64,000 nucleotides of DNA, taken from contig CP094243.1 of assembly GCA_022749655.1 (NCBI GenBank), positions 992,001-1,056,000 of the forward strand, in the 5' to 3' direction. The DNA is from Xanthomonas phaseoli pv. phaseoli. GTDB lineage: Bacteria; Pseudomonadota; Gammaproteobacteria; Xanthomonadales; Xanthomonadaceae. Under the pieces are notes generated by a model that worked only from the letters and a program-made list of their open reading frames with translations, ran no database searches and was not told where the DNA came from. The translations under genes and the position numbers were made by a program. Shown in pieces: positions 8,435 through 21,561 of this stretch (the stretch's first letter is position 1; every line of letters begins with the position of its first letter).

Positions 8435-11400
8435 TCACCAGAACTTGTAGCGCAGCCCCAGCATGTAGCGCGGGCCGGTCTGGGTGGCATAGATGATCTC
8501 GTTCTTCTGCCGGCCGTGCTGGCGCTGTATTTCGTTGGTGAGGTTGATCGCTTCCAGGCTCAGCGACAGGTTATCGGTCCACTGGTAGCCGATGCTCAGA
8601 TCCAGCTGACCATAGGCTTCGGTGTAGACCGGGTTGGGCAGGCCACTGCCGTCAAAACGCGCGGCCAGGAACTCGTCGCGCCAGTTGTAGGCCGCACGCA
8701 CCTGCCATTGCCCCTTGTCGTAGAAACCGACCAGGTTGGCCGAATCGCTCAACCCTTCCAGCGCGAACTGCTCGCCGATCACGTAGTTGTTGTAGGTCAG
8801 CCCGGAATCGACCTTGGTGTAGTTGGCCGACACGCCGAAACCGCTCTGGCCGAACATGTGCTGCACGTTGAATTCCCAACCATCCAGCGAGGCCGAACGC
8901 TGGTTGGCCGGCGCGGTGATGGAGAAGTTGGCGACCGGGTCGCCCGGCTGACCGCTGATCGTACCGGTGGCATTGCCATTGGTGTCGTCGGTTCCGCGGA
9001 CCACGCCCGGCTGACCGGCGAAGTTGCGGAAGATGTAGTTGCGGATGCAGGTCAGGTCGGCAGTGGCACAGCCATTGGCCAGCGCCTGGTTCCAGTAGGC
9101 GCCGCCCACCGGCGTGTGCAGGCCGAGCGAGGTGTCGTTGCGGGTGGTGACGCCGACGTAGTTGTCGATGTTCTTGCGGAAGAAGCCCACCGAGGCGTAG
9201 CTCGCGTCGCCGTAGTACCACTCCAGCGACAGGTCGATGTTGTGCGACAGCAATGGCTTGAGGCCGGGATTGCCTTCCTGGCCGGAGCCGCCTTCGATGC
9301 GGCCGATCTGGTTGAGCGTCTGCCCGCCCTGGATGTCGCCCCAGCCGGGTCGGCCGATGGTTTCGCCATAGCTGCCGCGCAGTACCAGGTCTTCGCGCAG
9401 CCTGAAGCTCAGGTCCAGGCTGGGCAGCCAGTATTCGTACTTGCCGCTGCCACCGGAGAACGCCGAGTCGGCCAGCCGGATCGGCAGCTCGTTGTTGGCG
9501 ACCCAGTCGATGCCCACGGCCACCGGTACCAGCGCCCGCGCTTCCACCTTGGTTTCCTCGTAACGCACGCCGGCGGCCAGGCTGATCGGCACGCGCAGAT
9601 CGTCCCAGCTATTGCCCCACTGCAGGTAGGCGTTCTTGGATTTTTCGGTGACGCGGCGGTCGGTGGTGAACACCGGCGAGATACGGTACAGCGACTCATC
9701 CCCAGCGGCTTGCGCAGCGGCCTGGCGCGCGCGCTCGAAGTCGAACAGGAACAGCTGGTTGAACTGTGCCGGATTGCCGCTGCCGTCGATCGCATCGAAG
9801 TACTGCGCGAACGAGCTGGGAATCCACAGATCGTCCGGATAGTCGGCTGCCGTGCCGTTGCCGCCCCAGGTGTCGCGCTGCACATTGGAAAACGCCGAGC
9901 GGTTCTTGACCTCGGTGCTGCCGATGCCGAACTTCAACTGCGAATAGTTTTCGAAGGTGAAATCGCCGTTGACCTGCGCCTGATCGATTTCCGACTTCAT
10001 GTAGCTATTGCGGAACGCCGAGCCGGTGACCAGCGTGCGCGACGGATCCAGGCCATTGAGCCCGAAGCCCAGCTGCTGCTGCAGCACCGGGAAATCCTTG
10101 CTGAAATCCACCACCGAGGTGCCGCGGTAGAAACCGGACACGCCCAGCGAGTTGCTCGACCCGTACGGGCTGTCCGCGCCGGCTTCGGCAGTGGAGCGGT
10201 GGATGTCGAAGTTGAGCTTGAACTGGTCGTTCACCGCCCAATCCACGTTGAAACCCAGCGACTTGTTCTGGTTACGCGTGGCCGCATTGGAGCCGGCGGT
10301 GGCCAGATCGCTGGTGGGCGGATTGACGATTTCCGAATAGGTAATCGGGCCTGCGACCGGTCCCTTGGTCCAGGAGCTGGCGGACGGTCCGTAGTTGAAC
10401 CACACCGACATCTCGTTGCGCTGCTGGATCTTGTTTTCCGAATAGGTGTAATCCAGCGTGGTGGTGATGTTGTCCAGCGGCTTGTACTGCAGCACCAGCT
10501 GGCCGTTGGTGCGCTGGCGTTCGACGCCGACCACGCGGTAGTTGAGGTTCTGCGGCACCGAATAGATATCGTTCGGCCCGGGGCGGTTGACGATGTTTTC
10601 CGAACCCGGTGCACCGGGCTGCGGAATGGTGCCGTAGGCGGTGGAATCGCCACGGAATGCGCGCCAGCCATTGGGCACGCCGACCTGGCTGTAGCCGAAG
10701 TCGCGTTCCTGGTAGCTGCCGCTCAGCGACACGCCAAAGCGCCCGTCGGCCGAGGTGTTGCTGAAAATGCCGGAAATTTCCGGCGTCAGCGAATCGCCCT
10801 GCAAGCGGCCGGGCAGATTCTCGTTGGAAGCATCATGCACACCCTTGAGGCCCACATTGGCATGCATGCCGGGGTTATCCAGCGGCCGGGCGGTCTTGAT
10901 GTTGATGGTCGCGCCGATACCGCCGGTGGGCGTGCTGGCACGGCTGGTCTTGAACACCTCGATGCCGGAGATCGACTCGGACGCCAGGTTGGCGAAGTCG
11001 AACGCACGCGAGTTGGAGGCGTTGGATTCTTCGATGCTGGCGCCCGGCATCTGGCGGCCGTTCAACAGCACCAGGTTGAAGTCCGGGCCGACGCCACGCA
11101 CGGTGACGCGCGAGCCTTCGCCCAGCGAGCGGTCGATCGACACACCGCTGATGCGCTGCAACGATTCGGCCAGGTTGGTATCAGGGAATTTGCCGATGTC
11201 TTCGGCCACGATGCCGTCGACGATGCCTTGCGCATCGCGTTTGACGTTCATCGACGAGGTAAGGCTGCCGCGAATACCGCTGACCTGGACGGTATCGAGG
11301 GTGGCGGGATCGGCCTGGCTGGAACCCGGGACAGTGGATGCCGCCTGCGGCGCCGGCGCGGTCTGCGCGGCCAGCGGAGTCGACAAGGCGAACAGCAGGG

Positions 11401-11446
11401 CAGACGTCAAGCGCCGCGTGCGCGGCAGGGTGCGAGTCTCTCTCAC
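8435..11446 (-). CDS. TonB-dependent receptor
   Basis: An outer-membrane active transporter of about 1003 residues, with GTG start at 11446 and a signal peptide ending in PLAAQ. The plug domain has DTVQVSGIRGSL, NLAESLQRISGVSI and VRGVGPDFNLVLLNGRQMPG, and the barrel follows. It ends LGLRYKFW with the terminal aromatic residue used for barrel insertion. The size and VSGIRGSL-type TonB box are typical of the large Xanthomonas and Caulobacter receptors that take up oligosaccharides or other plant-derived compounds. It heads the SapC-cupin-halogenase operon. The ligand is not deducible from sequence. Confidence 0.93.
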   Translation of the reverse strand: MRETRTLPRTRRLTSALLFALSTPLAAQTAPAPQAASTVPGSSQADPATLDTVQVSGIRGSLTSSMNVKRDAQGIVDGIVAEDIGKFPDTNLAESLQRISGVSIDRSLGEGSRVTVRGVGPDFNLVLLNGRQMPGASIEESNASNSRAFDFANLASESISGIEVFKTSRASTPTGGIGATINIKTARPLDNPGMHANVGLKGVHDASNENLPGRLQGDSLTPEISGIFSNTSADGRFGVSLSGSYQERDFGYSQVGVPNGWRAFRGDSTAYGTIPQPGAPGSENIVNRPGPNDIYSVPQNLNYRVVGVERQRTNGQLVLQYKPLDNITTTLDYTYSENKIQQRNEMSVWFNYGPSASSWTKGPVAGPITYSEIVNPPTSDLATAGSNAATRNQNKSLGFNVDWAVNDQFKLNFDIHRSTAEAGADSPYGSSNSLGVSGFYRGTSVVDFSKDFPVLQQQLGFGLNGLDPSRTLVTGSAFRNSYMKSEIDQAQVNGDFTFENYSQLKFGIGSTEVKNRSAFSNVQRDTWGGNGTAADYPDDLWIPSSFAQYFDAIDGSGNPAQFNQLFLFDFERARQAAAQAAGDESLYRISPVFTTDRRVTEKSKNAYLQWGNSWDDLRVPISLAAGVRYEETKVEARALVPVAVGIDWVANNELPIRLADSAFSGGSGKYEYWLPSLDLSFRLREDLVLRGSYGETIGRPGWGDIQGGQTLNQIGRIEGGSGQEGNPGLKPLLSHNIDLSLEWYYGDASYASVGFFRKNIDNYVGVTTRNDTSLGLHTPVGGAYWNQALANGCATADLTCIRNYIFRNFAGQPGVVRGTDDTNGNATGTISGQPGDPVANFSITAPANQRSASLDGWEFNVQHMFGQSGFGVSANYTKVDSGLTYNNYVIGEQFALEGLSDSANLVGFYDKGQWQVRAAYNWRDEFLAARFDGSGLPNPVYTEAYGQLDLSIGYQWTDNLSLSLEAINLTNEIQRQHGRQKNEIIYATQTGPRYMLGLRYKFW

Positions 11447-11831
11447 GGTAGTTGCTTCCCCAAACAGAAGATAAGGCCGGCCCCAGGCGGGACAGGCAAA
11501 GGTCAATGGAACAATCGAGCATTTGTTATTGCGGCCTTAACAAAGTCAATTTGCACTGCAGCATCGGCCGCGACCCTGTTGCGTCACACATCGTTCCACC
11601 GAGCGAGGCGTGTCATGCAGCCGGATGCAAACGCTTGGCCTTACCATCGCGCTTGGATGGCAACGTATCTCGACAGGCGATGGCACCGACATCGCGGGCG
11701 CACGCCTCGGATGCGCGCCTGGCAAGCGGGTTGGTCAGCGGCGAGTGCGTTGCCGGCCCGATGCCTGCATGCCAGGCAGCCGCCTTGAATTCGGTCTGCC
11801 GCAACGACCCCACCTTCGACTGGAGCGCACG
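11447..11831. other. intergenic region upstream of receptor operon and yfcG
   Basis: A 385-bp divergent intergenic region that must hold the promoters of the receptor operon and of the glutathione transferase gene. It is richer in A+T near 11510-11560. I looked for the LacI- or NagR-type palindromes that control other Xanthomonas receptor loci and could not identify one. Confidence 0.5.
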
Positions 11832-12520
11832 ATGATCGATCTGTATTACTGGCCTACGCCCAACGGGCACAAAGTCACGCTGTTTCTGGAAGAGGCCGGG
11901 CTGCAGTACGCCCTCAAGCCGGTGGACATCGGCAAGGGCGAGCAATTCGAACCTGCATTTCTCCAGATTTCGCCCAACAACAAGATGCCGGCCATCGTCG
12001 ACCATGCACCGGCCGATGGCGGCGGTGCGCAGAGCGTGTTCGAGTCCGGGGCGATCCTGCTGTATCTGGCCGAGAAGACCGGCCGCTTCCTGCCGCGCGA
12101 TGCCCGCGGCCGGATCGCTGCACTGGAATGGCTGTTCTGGCAGATGGGCGGGCTGGGCCCGATGAGCGGCCAGATGGGTCACTTCAACGTCTACGCACCG
12201 GAAAAGATTGCTTACGCGATCGAGCGCTACAGGCCGAGGTGCGTCGCCTGCATGGCGTGCTCGACAAGCGCCTGGCCGACCACGCCTTCCTGGCGGGAGA
12301 TGACTACGGCATCGCCGACATGGCCAGCTATCCGTGGATCGAAGTGTATGGCGACCTCAAGCCGGACTACGCCGCCTTTCCGCATCTCAAGCGCTGGCAC
12401 GACGCCATCGCCGCCCGCCCGGCCACCCAGCGCGCCTATGCGCTCAAGGAACAGGTCAATCCCAATGCCGGCAAGCCGCTCAGCGATGAAGAGCGCAAGC
12501 ACCTGTTCGGCAAGCGCTGA
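11832..12520 (+). CDS. yfcG: glutathione transferase, YfcG/Nu-class-like, frameshifted
   Basis: A 229-residue protein after correction, close to E. coli YfcG, which has glutathione-dependent disulfide-bond oxidoreductase activity. It begins MIDLYYWPTPNGHKVTLFLEE with the TPNG active-site segment, then FLQISPNNKMPAIVDH and SVFESGAILLYLAEKTGRFLP, the conserved thioredoxin-fold half. Just after YAIERY a base is missing at about 12230; the other frame continues QAEVRRLHGVLDKRL and GIADMASYPW, the helical domain. Both halves are well conserved, so I treat the shift as a likely sequence error. Confidence 0.83.
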
Positions 12521-15280
<2,760 letters not shown>

Positions 15281-15510
15281 ATACGTCTGTTCGAGATGGG
15301 TGAACGCCACTGAAAACAGGGAGTAGCGACTACTCCTTGGTCAGAGATTCAAGCTTTCTATCCAGTAAGGAGCAGACGGCTCAATGCATAGTGTCGAAGC
15401 CGGGCAACTCTCATGTTCTCGATGCAGACTTAAGCGTGGTGAGGGTGCTGCGCTCGCAACACACCCGCGCTTGCTGCACTTCAAACGAGACGGTATCTGG
15501 AAGGCGCCGT

Positions 15511-15882
15511 TTAATGGTCAAACGGAACTTTTTCAGGCCGTTGCTTTCCTTTCCACTGGCCCTGCTTCTTCGCTTGGGGACAAATACTCATGTACTGGCC
15601 TACTGCGGTGACGGCAGTCTGTGTCCAGACGTTGAAGCAGACATTGCCGACGCAACATGGTCCGGTACTCGTTGGCCACGGGCAATAGCCTGGAACAGCG
15701 ACCCAGGTCCCGGAGATTGGATCAATCGGAGTCCAGTTTTTGTCCTCGTCTTTGCACCCCTGGGTACAAAAAACAAAGGGGTCATTGCTGCGGCATGCCA
15801 GCTCTTGATAAACACTTTGTCCCGCTGCGCTAGCCGCCTGAGTGAACAGAAGAACTGCAAACATCCCTATCCAGCGTTTCAT
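15511..15882 (-). CDS. small Cys-rich secreted protein of unknown function
   Basis: A 123-residue protein I do not recognise. AAGGA lies 6 bp before the ATG. The signal peptide MKRWIGMFAVLLFTQAASA is clear, leaving about 104 residues with eight Cys, including FCTQGC, GPCCVGNVC and SICPQ. An even number in a secreted protein suggests disulfides. The end is basic (KKQGQWKGKQRPEK). Base composition is visibly poorer in G+C than the flanking peptidase genes, hinting at acquisition. It stands alone between two plus-strand peptidase genes. A plus-strand frame opposite lacks a signal peptide or ribosome site and is rejected. Confidence 0.6.
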   Translation of the reverse strand: MKRWIGMFAVLLFTQAASAAGQSVYQELACRSNDPFVFCTQGCKDEDKNWTPIDPISGTWVAVPGYCPWPTSTGPCCVGNVCFNVWTQTAVTAVGQYMSICPQAKKQGQWKGKQRPEKVPFDH

Positions 15883-16181
15883 GACAATTCCTTGAGTGCT
15901 GATTCTTGAAGTGTACGTTCTATCTATGGTAAGTCAAAGTCGGTAAGGGTGCAGCTGGCCTCTGTAGTAAGCGTGTGAAAGCAGGTGCGCAGCGCCACAT
16001 TGTATGAGGCCAGTCTTCTGTTTCCGGCTTGATCTATGAATCCCTTCGCCTGTCTGCTTGTATCGATTCTTTGTGTGCGGCGCGGAGATGGATTGTGGCG
16101 GCAGGCACGATGACCTTCGGCAGGTTGTCGGCGCCGCGCGCTCCGCGTACGGTCGCGCATCGCCCCGTTGGAATCTTCTCG

Positions 16182-17972
16182 ATGAAGCCTCTTGTGATTG
16201 CCGTCGCTCTGGCGCTCGGCACCTGTTTGCCGCTCCAGGCGCAGACCATTCAAAGCACCGCCAAGGTACCCGCCAGCCCGGCCTGGGTACAGACCAGCAA
16301 CGGCTATGCGCAGATCCTGCTCAATGCGCAGGCGCCGTTCCAGCCCGAATACGCCAGCTTCTTCGGCGTGCCCGGCTACGACGATCAGGTCGTCGACCTC
16401 GGCCCGGACAACGCCGCGCGTTATCGCGATGCCATGCGCAAGGCGCGCGCCACGCTGCAAGCCAAGCTGGCCACCGAACGCGATGCCAACGTGCGCCAGG
16501 ATCTGCAGATCATGATCCGCGCCGCCGAGCAGAACATCGAAGGCAGCGAGCTCAACGAGCGCTATCTGTTGCCCTGGAGCGACGCTCCCGAGGCGGTCTT
16601 CAGTGGCCTCAACGGGCTGCTCTCCGACCAGACCGTGCCCGAGCGCCGCGCCAAGGCGCTGGATCGCCTCAAGCGCTACGTCGGCCTGGTGCCGGGAAGC
16701 ACGCCGACCACCACGCTGGCGCGCCAGCGCTACGAGGAAAAGCTGGGCAACACCGCGTTGCTGCAGCCCACCCAGCGCGAAGTGGAGCAGGCGCTGGCCA
16801 ATGTGGACACCTACGTTGCTGGGATCGGCGAGCTGTTCGCCAAGTACAAGATCGCCGGCGCCGACGAGGCGCTCAAGGCCATGTCCACGCAACTGAAGGA
16901 CTACGCCGCCTGGACGCGCAGCAACGTGCTGCCCAAGGCGCGCAAGGACACCCGTCTGCCCGAGCCGCTCTACGCGTTTCAGCTCAAGCAGGTCGGCATC
17001 GACATCGCCCCGCAGCAGCTGATCCAGCGCGCGCAACTGGAGTTCATGGAGACCCGCTCGGCCATGCGCCAGCTGGCGCCGCTGGTGGCCAAGGCCAAGG
17101 GCGTGCAGGGCGGCGATTATGTGCAGGTGATCCGCGCGCTCAAGGGCAACAAGATCGCCGACGACCAGTTGGAAACCCGCTACCGCGGTGTGATCGATCA
17201 GATCGACCCGATCATCCGCCAGCAGCGCATCGTCGATGTGCCCAACCGCCCGATGCAGATGCGCCTGGGCAGCGCCGCCGAAAGCGCGGCGCAACCGGCC
17301 CCGCATTTCCTGCCGGCCCCGCTGATCGGCAATACCGGCCAGCAGGGCCAGTTCGTGTTGCCGCTGGGCAATCCGACCGCCGATGGCGCCAAGAAAGAGC
17401 AGTACGACGACTTCAACTTCGGCTCGGCCGCCTGGACGCTCAGCGCCCACGAAGGCCGCCCCGGCCACGAACTGCAGTTCACCGCCATGGTCGAACGCGG
17501 CGTGTCGCTGGCGCGCAGCATGTTTGCCTTCAACTCGGTCAACGTCGAAGGCTGGGCGCTGTATGCCGAAGCGGAAATGGTGCCGTACGAACCGCTCGAC
17601 GGCCAGCTCATCGCCCTGCAGTTCCGCCTGCTGCGCGCCGCCCGCGCCATGCTCGACCCGATGCTCAACCTGGGCCTGATCGACCGCGAACGCGCGCGCC
17701 AGGTACTGGAAGACGACGTCGGCCTGTCGCCGGCCATGACCCGCCAGGAACTGGACCGCTACACCGTCCGCGCCCCCGGCCAGGCCGGCAGCTATTTCTA
17801 CGGCTACACCCGCATCCTCGAACTGCGCATGCGCACCGAACTGGCCCTGGGCAAGAAGTTCGACCGCCTGGCCTTCAACAACTTCCTGCTGGACCAGGGC
17901 CTGCTGCCACCGGACCAGCTGGCCAAGGCGGTGGAGACGCAGTTCATTCCTGCGCAACAAGGCAAGCGCTAA
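16182..17972 (+). CDS. DUF885 protein (putative metallopeptidase-like), secreted
   Basis: A 596-residue DUF885 protein. The ATG at 16182 begins a clean signal peptide, MKPLVIAVALALGTCLPLQA; the upstream extension to 16029 is not signal-like. DUF885 proteins share the pattern H-E-G-x-P-G-H, here AHEGRPGHELQ (about residue 423), followed by NVEGWALYAEAEM and SYFYGYTRILELR. The fold is related to M32-like gluzincin peptidases, with HExxxxH-type metal ligands, but the activity is largely uncharacterised. The gene ends 21 bp before a strong hairpin. Confidence 0.83.
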   Translation: MKPLVIAVALALGTCLPLQAQTIQSTAKVPASPAWVQTSNGYAQILLNAQAPFQPEYASFFGVPGYDDQVVDLGPDNAARYRDAMRKARATLQAKLATERDANVRQDLQIMIRAAEQNIEGSELNERYLLPWSDAPEAVFSGLNGLLSDQTVPERRAKALDRLKRYVGLVPGSTPTTTLARQRYEEKLGNTALLQPTQREVEQALANVDTYVAGIGELFAKYKIAGADEALKAMSTQLKDYAAWTRSNVLPKARKDTRLPEPLYAFQLKQVGIDIAPQQLIQRAQLEFMETRSAMRQLAPLVAKAKGVQGGDYVQVIRALKGNKIADDQLETRYRGVIDQIDPIIRQQRIVDVPNRPMQMRLGSAAESAAQPAPHFLPAPLIGNTGQQGQFVLPLGNPTADGAKKEQYDDFNFGSAAWTLSAHEGRPGHELQFTAMVERGVSLARSMFAFNSVNVEGWALYAEAEMVPYEPLDGQLIALQFRLLRAARAMLDPMLNLGLIDRERARQVLEDDVGLSPAMTRQELDRYTVRAPGQAGSYFYGYTRILELRMRTELALGKKFDRLAFNNFLLDQGLLPPDQLAKAVETQFIPAQQGKR

Positions 17973-17993
17973 CCAGCCTTGTCGGATGCAAAG

Positions 17994-18043
17994 CGCCAGG
18001 GCGCGACGGGCGGCTGAAAACAGCCGTCCGTCGCGCCCTGGCG
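17994..18043. terminator. long intergenic hairpin between convergent genes
   Basis: Two 23-nt arms that match at 22 of 23 positions around an AAAA loop. It lies between the stop of the DUF885 gene (17972) and the corrected stop of the minus-strand lipoprotein (18071). No long T run follows on either strand, so it may act by stem strength or as an mRNA 3'-end protector. Confidence 0.7.
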
Positions 18044-18070
18044 TCTTGATGCGAGTGAATCTTGCGGGCT

Positions 18071-18540
18071 TTACCGTGTCGCTGGCGGAGCATCCGGTGC
18101 CGGGCGCTGCTGTGCCCCGCCGGCACCCAGATCGCCACACCTGCTGCGCGCTTCTGGGTGGTGGGGATGCCGATCCCTACGCCGCCGCCGACGCGGCCGC
18201 CGTAGCTGCCACCGCCGACCGACAGGCCGCCGCCGGAGCGTTCGGAGCCCACGCCGACGATGACCACGCCGTTGGCGCCGAGCTTGGCGGCTTCGCGCTT
18301 GAGGCGTTGCACGGCGGCGTCGGTCTGGCCCTGGGTGCCGAAGCCGGCGGCGCTGGTCGATTCGAGCTGGGCGATTTCCACCGAGCCGACCGGTGCGTTG
18401 GAATACACCTGCACCTGCGCCGGGTCGATCGGCGCGCGCGCCTGGCCCAGCATCACCTTGGAGCTGCTGGCGCAGCCGGCCAGCAAGGCGGCGGTAGCCG
18501 CTGCGATGGCAACGTTCCTGATCAGCGACTGCTTGCGCAT
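18071..18540 (-). CDS. DUF4156-like glycine-rich lipoprotein, 3' frameshift
   Basis: A lipoprotein of about 156 residues. The signal ends in LLAGCASSSK, a canonical lipobox. The core VEIAQLESTSAAGFGTQGQT and REAAKLGANGVVIVG resembles the DUF4156/YdgH-like pattern of AAxLGAN with a heavy-metal-domain-like strand. Gly-rich repeats follow (SVGGGSYGGRVGGG). A C (G on the coding strand) is missing in the run at 18115-18118. Restoring it gives the ending PAGAQQRPAPDAPPATR and a stop at 18071. Uncorrected, the frame would run through the long hairpin to 17944, which supports the correction. Function unknown. Confidence 0.65.
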
Positions 18541-18756
18541 GGTGGGACCCCTTGGGTAATGAAAGCTGGGTAATGACAGCCGGGTAGTGACAGCGATGAT
18601 CCGGCGCCTGGACTGAATCGCGCCGGACTTTGGCGCACCCTAGCCATGCCGGTGTGAGGCTGCCGCCAAACCGCCATTGGTCATGATGACCACCCGCCCA
18701 CGGCGCGAGGACGGCCGCGCCGGTAAGCTCGTGCTTTCTTCAAGACGAGGTGGCAC

Positions 18757-19005
18757 GTGGGATTGATCAGCCTGTTGTGGGGCATCGTGGCGTTGCTCTG
18801 GATGGTGTTGGCCTTCATCCCGCTGCTGGGGTGGGGCAACTGGTTCCTGATTCCGTTCGCGGCCGTGGGCGCGCTGATCGCCGCCATCGCGCTGTTGTTC
18901 ACCTCGGCAGGCAACCGCGGCCGTGCCAAGACCGGCCTGGTGCTCAACGGCTTGGTGATCGTGGTCGGGGTGATGCGCCTGACCCTGGGCGGCGGGATTA
19001 TCTAA
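18757..19005 (+). CDS. small inner-membrane protein
   Basis: An 82-residue protein of unknown function, GTG start, with GAGGTGG just upstream. Three hydrophobic segments are visible: LISLLWGIVALLWMVLAFI, FLIPFAAVGALIAAIALLF and LVLNGLVIVVGVM. Between the last two is a short basic loop (AGNRGRAKTG). The pattern resembles the small DUF4190/YqaE-like membrane proteins but I make no assignment. hemB follows 209 bp downstream. Confidence 0.6.
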   Translation: MGLISLLWGIVALLWMVLAFIPLLGWGNWFLIPFAAVGALIAAIALLFTSAGNRGRAKTGLVLNGLVIVVGVMRLTLGGGII

Positions 19006-19190
19006 CAAGCTTTTCGATAGGCGGCGATGTGGATGCGTGCCTGCGCGTGTCGCGTGCGCGAGTCGAGCAGCGCCTGTGTCGGCAGCGTTCGGTGCGCTGC
19101 GTGCGGCGCACGCACGCAGAATCCGCGCCGTTGCAGCGCTGCGACACTGCGTCGCAGCGCGTCCTGCGCGTGACGGCGGGCGTAAACTGA

Positions 19191-20207
<1,017 letters not shown>

Positions 20208-20578
20208 GCGCGAGCACGGTGGGACGGCGCGCATTTCAGTTGTGCATGGATAGGAGCGCTCGCTTCTGCCAAGCAGTCGCCTGCGCGCAGCAGGATCCGG
20301 AGCGGGCGGTTCGGTTCCATGGCCGGTCGTTAGCCTGAGAGAGGCACCAGCGCCCGCTGGATCGGGGATGTCGACGTGCCGCCTGCATCGGATGCAATAC
20401 GGCACGTCGCTCCCATGCAAGAGCGTTCAAACCTTCTGATGCTATGGCTTGCGTACGCCGCAACAGGCCGGCGCGCGACGCTTGAAATTTCCGGGTCAGC
20501 CGCGGAACGCGCCTGGCGACGGCGCAGCGCCGAGCTAGCAACTGATAGTGGTGCAAACCCCGAATCCCGTCTCTCGTC
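20208..20578. other. intergenic, no gene seen
   Basis: A 371-bp gap between convergent hemB and the endonuclease gene. Short frames on both strands lack ribosome sites and recognisable content. No clear terminator hairpin was found. Confidence 0.4.
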
Positions 20579-21331
20579 TCAGGGCAGCACCAACGCGATC
20601 GCCTGCGACTTCACGCTGGCGCTGAGCGAGGGGAACGGGTCGACGTTGGTCATCATGACCAGGTCGTCGATCGACACCACATCGCAGTTGATGCTGCTGT
20701 CGTTGACGCACAGATACGCCCCCGCGCCCACGCCCGGTTCGTAGATGGCCTTCCACACATACGCCGGGACGGCGACCTTGTCGGTGCCGATCGTCGCTGC
20801 AGTGCCGCTGTCGAACGCAGGGCCGGTCACCACGTACAACTCGCCGTGTTGCTTGGCCAACTGACGCACCTGTTCTTCGATGTGCGCCCACTCGCCGGTG
20901 TTGAGCTTGTGGTCCTGCGGGACGACGTTGGCCATGGAAAAGGTTTCTTTTTCCGAACTTTCGGTCGATGCATCGCCGGCCGGCGTCATGTGCCCGCGGT
21001 CGTAGCCGGTATTGGTGTAGTCGGAACTCTTCAAGCGATCGGCGGCCGGAATACCGGTTTCGTCGTGGAAGGAGCCGACCCGGCCGATCGCCTCGGCGCC
21101 GGCAACCTGTTGGTCGGTGAGGTGCTCGGCCGAATACACCGGGTCCTTGGTCACGCCCGAGGCCAGCAGCACGTATTCGGTGTGGCACACCTCGGTGGTG
21201 CGGGTCGTGCTGCTGCCCACGCTGGGCGGGGTGCCGTTCGCGTACAGGCTGGGACAACTGGTGGCGGCCACCGCCACGGAGGTCGTGCACAACAGGGCCA
21301 GGGCCACGCAACCACGCAGGAGGAAGGACAT
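20579..21331 (-). CDS. secreted DNA/RNA non-specific endonuclease (NUC1 family)
   Basis: A 250-residue beta-beta-alpha-metal nuclease of the Serratia nuclease/EndoG family. The start at 21331 is preceded by GGAAGGA-type sequence on the coding strand and gives a signal peptide ending in VAVAA. The catalytic motif is DRGHMTPAGD (about residue 115), with the His general base. The Mg-binding Asn lies in SMANVVPQDHKLN. Further Cys residues are consistent with disulfides in a periplasmic or extracellular enzyme. Characterised relatives degrade DNA and RNA without sequence preference. Confidence 0.9.
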   Translation of the reverse strand: MSFLLRGCVALALLCTTSVAVAATSCPSLYANGTPPSVGSSTTRTTEVCHTEYVLLASGVTKDPVYSAEHLTDQQVAGAEAIGRVGSFHDETGIPAADRLKSSDYTNTGYDRGHMTPAGDASTESSEKETFSMANVVPQDHKLNTGEWAHIEEQVRQLAKQHGELYVVTGPAFDSGTAATIGTDKVAVPAYVWKAIYEPGVGAGAYLCVNDSSINCDVVSIDDLVMMTNVDPFPSLSASVKSQAIALVLP

Positions 21332-21508
21332 TGCAGAGCTCGCTTGCCAAGGGGGAGTGGGGAAGGTGGCAACAGGCGATGTCCAAACGATGACCGCCTC
21401 ATGTGCGGCAGATGACGGCGCGGCAGGACGCCGCAGGCAAGACAAGGCGCTTGCGGGCGCGCGGCGGGCAAGACGCCGCAACGCCATGAGCATCGATGCA
21501 GATCGGAT

Positions 21509-21530
21509 GCGAGACTCATTCTCATCTACA
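21509..21530 (+). promoter_or_regulatory. possible Fur box
   Basis: GCGAGACTCATTCTCATCTACA resembles, over its 3' half, the ATTCTCATT-type half-site of Xanthomonas Fur boxes. It lies 32 bp before the preferred start of a PepSY-flavoprotein reductase of the ferric-reductase type, where Fur control would be expected. The match is partial. Confidence 0.4.
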
Positions 21531-21561
21531 ATGGCCGGCCGTCCTGTTTCGTGTCCAGGTC

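Noticed and set aside
8516-11788. A 1090-residue open frame on the plus strand opposite the TonB receptor
   Set aside because: It is the antisense shadow of a conserved high-GC gene: no signal, domains or ribosome site.
15337-15909. A 190-residue plus-strand protein
   Set aside because: It lies opposite the Cys-rich gene, which has a clear signal peptide and ribosome site; the plus frame has neither.
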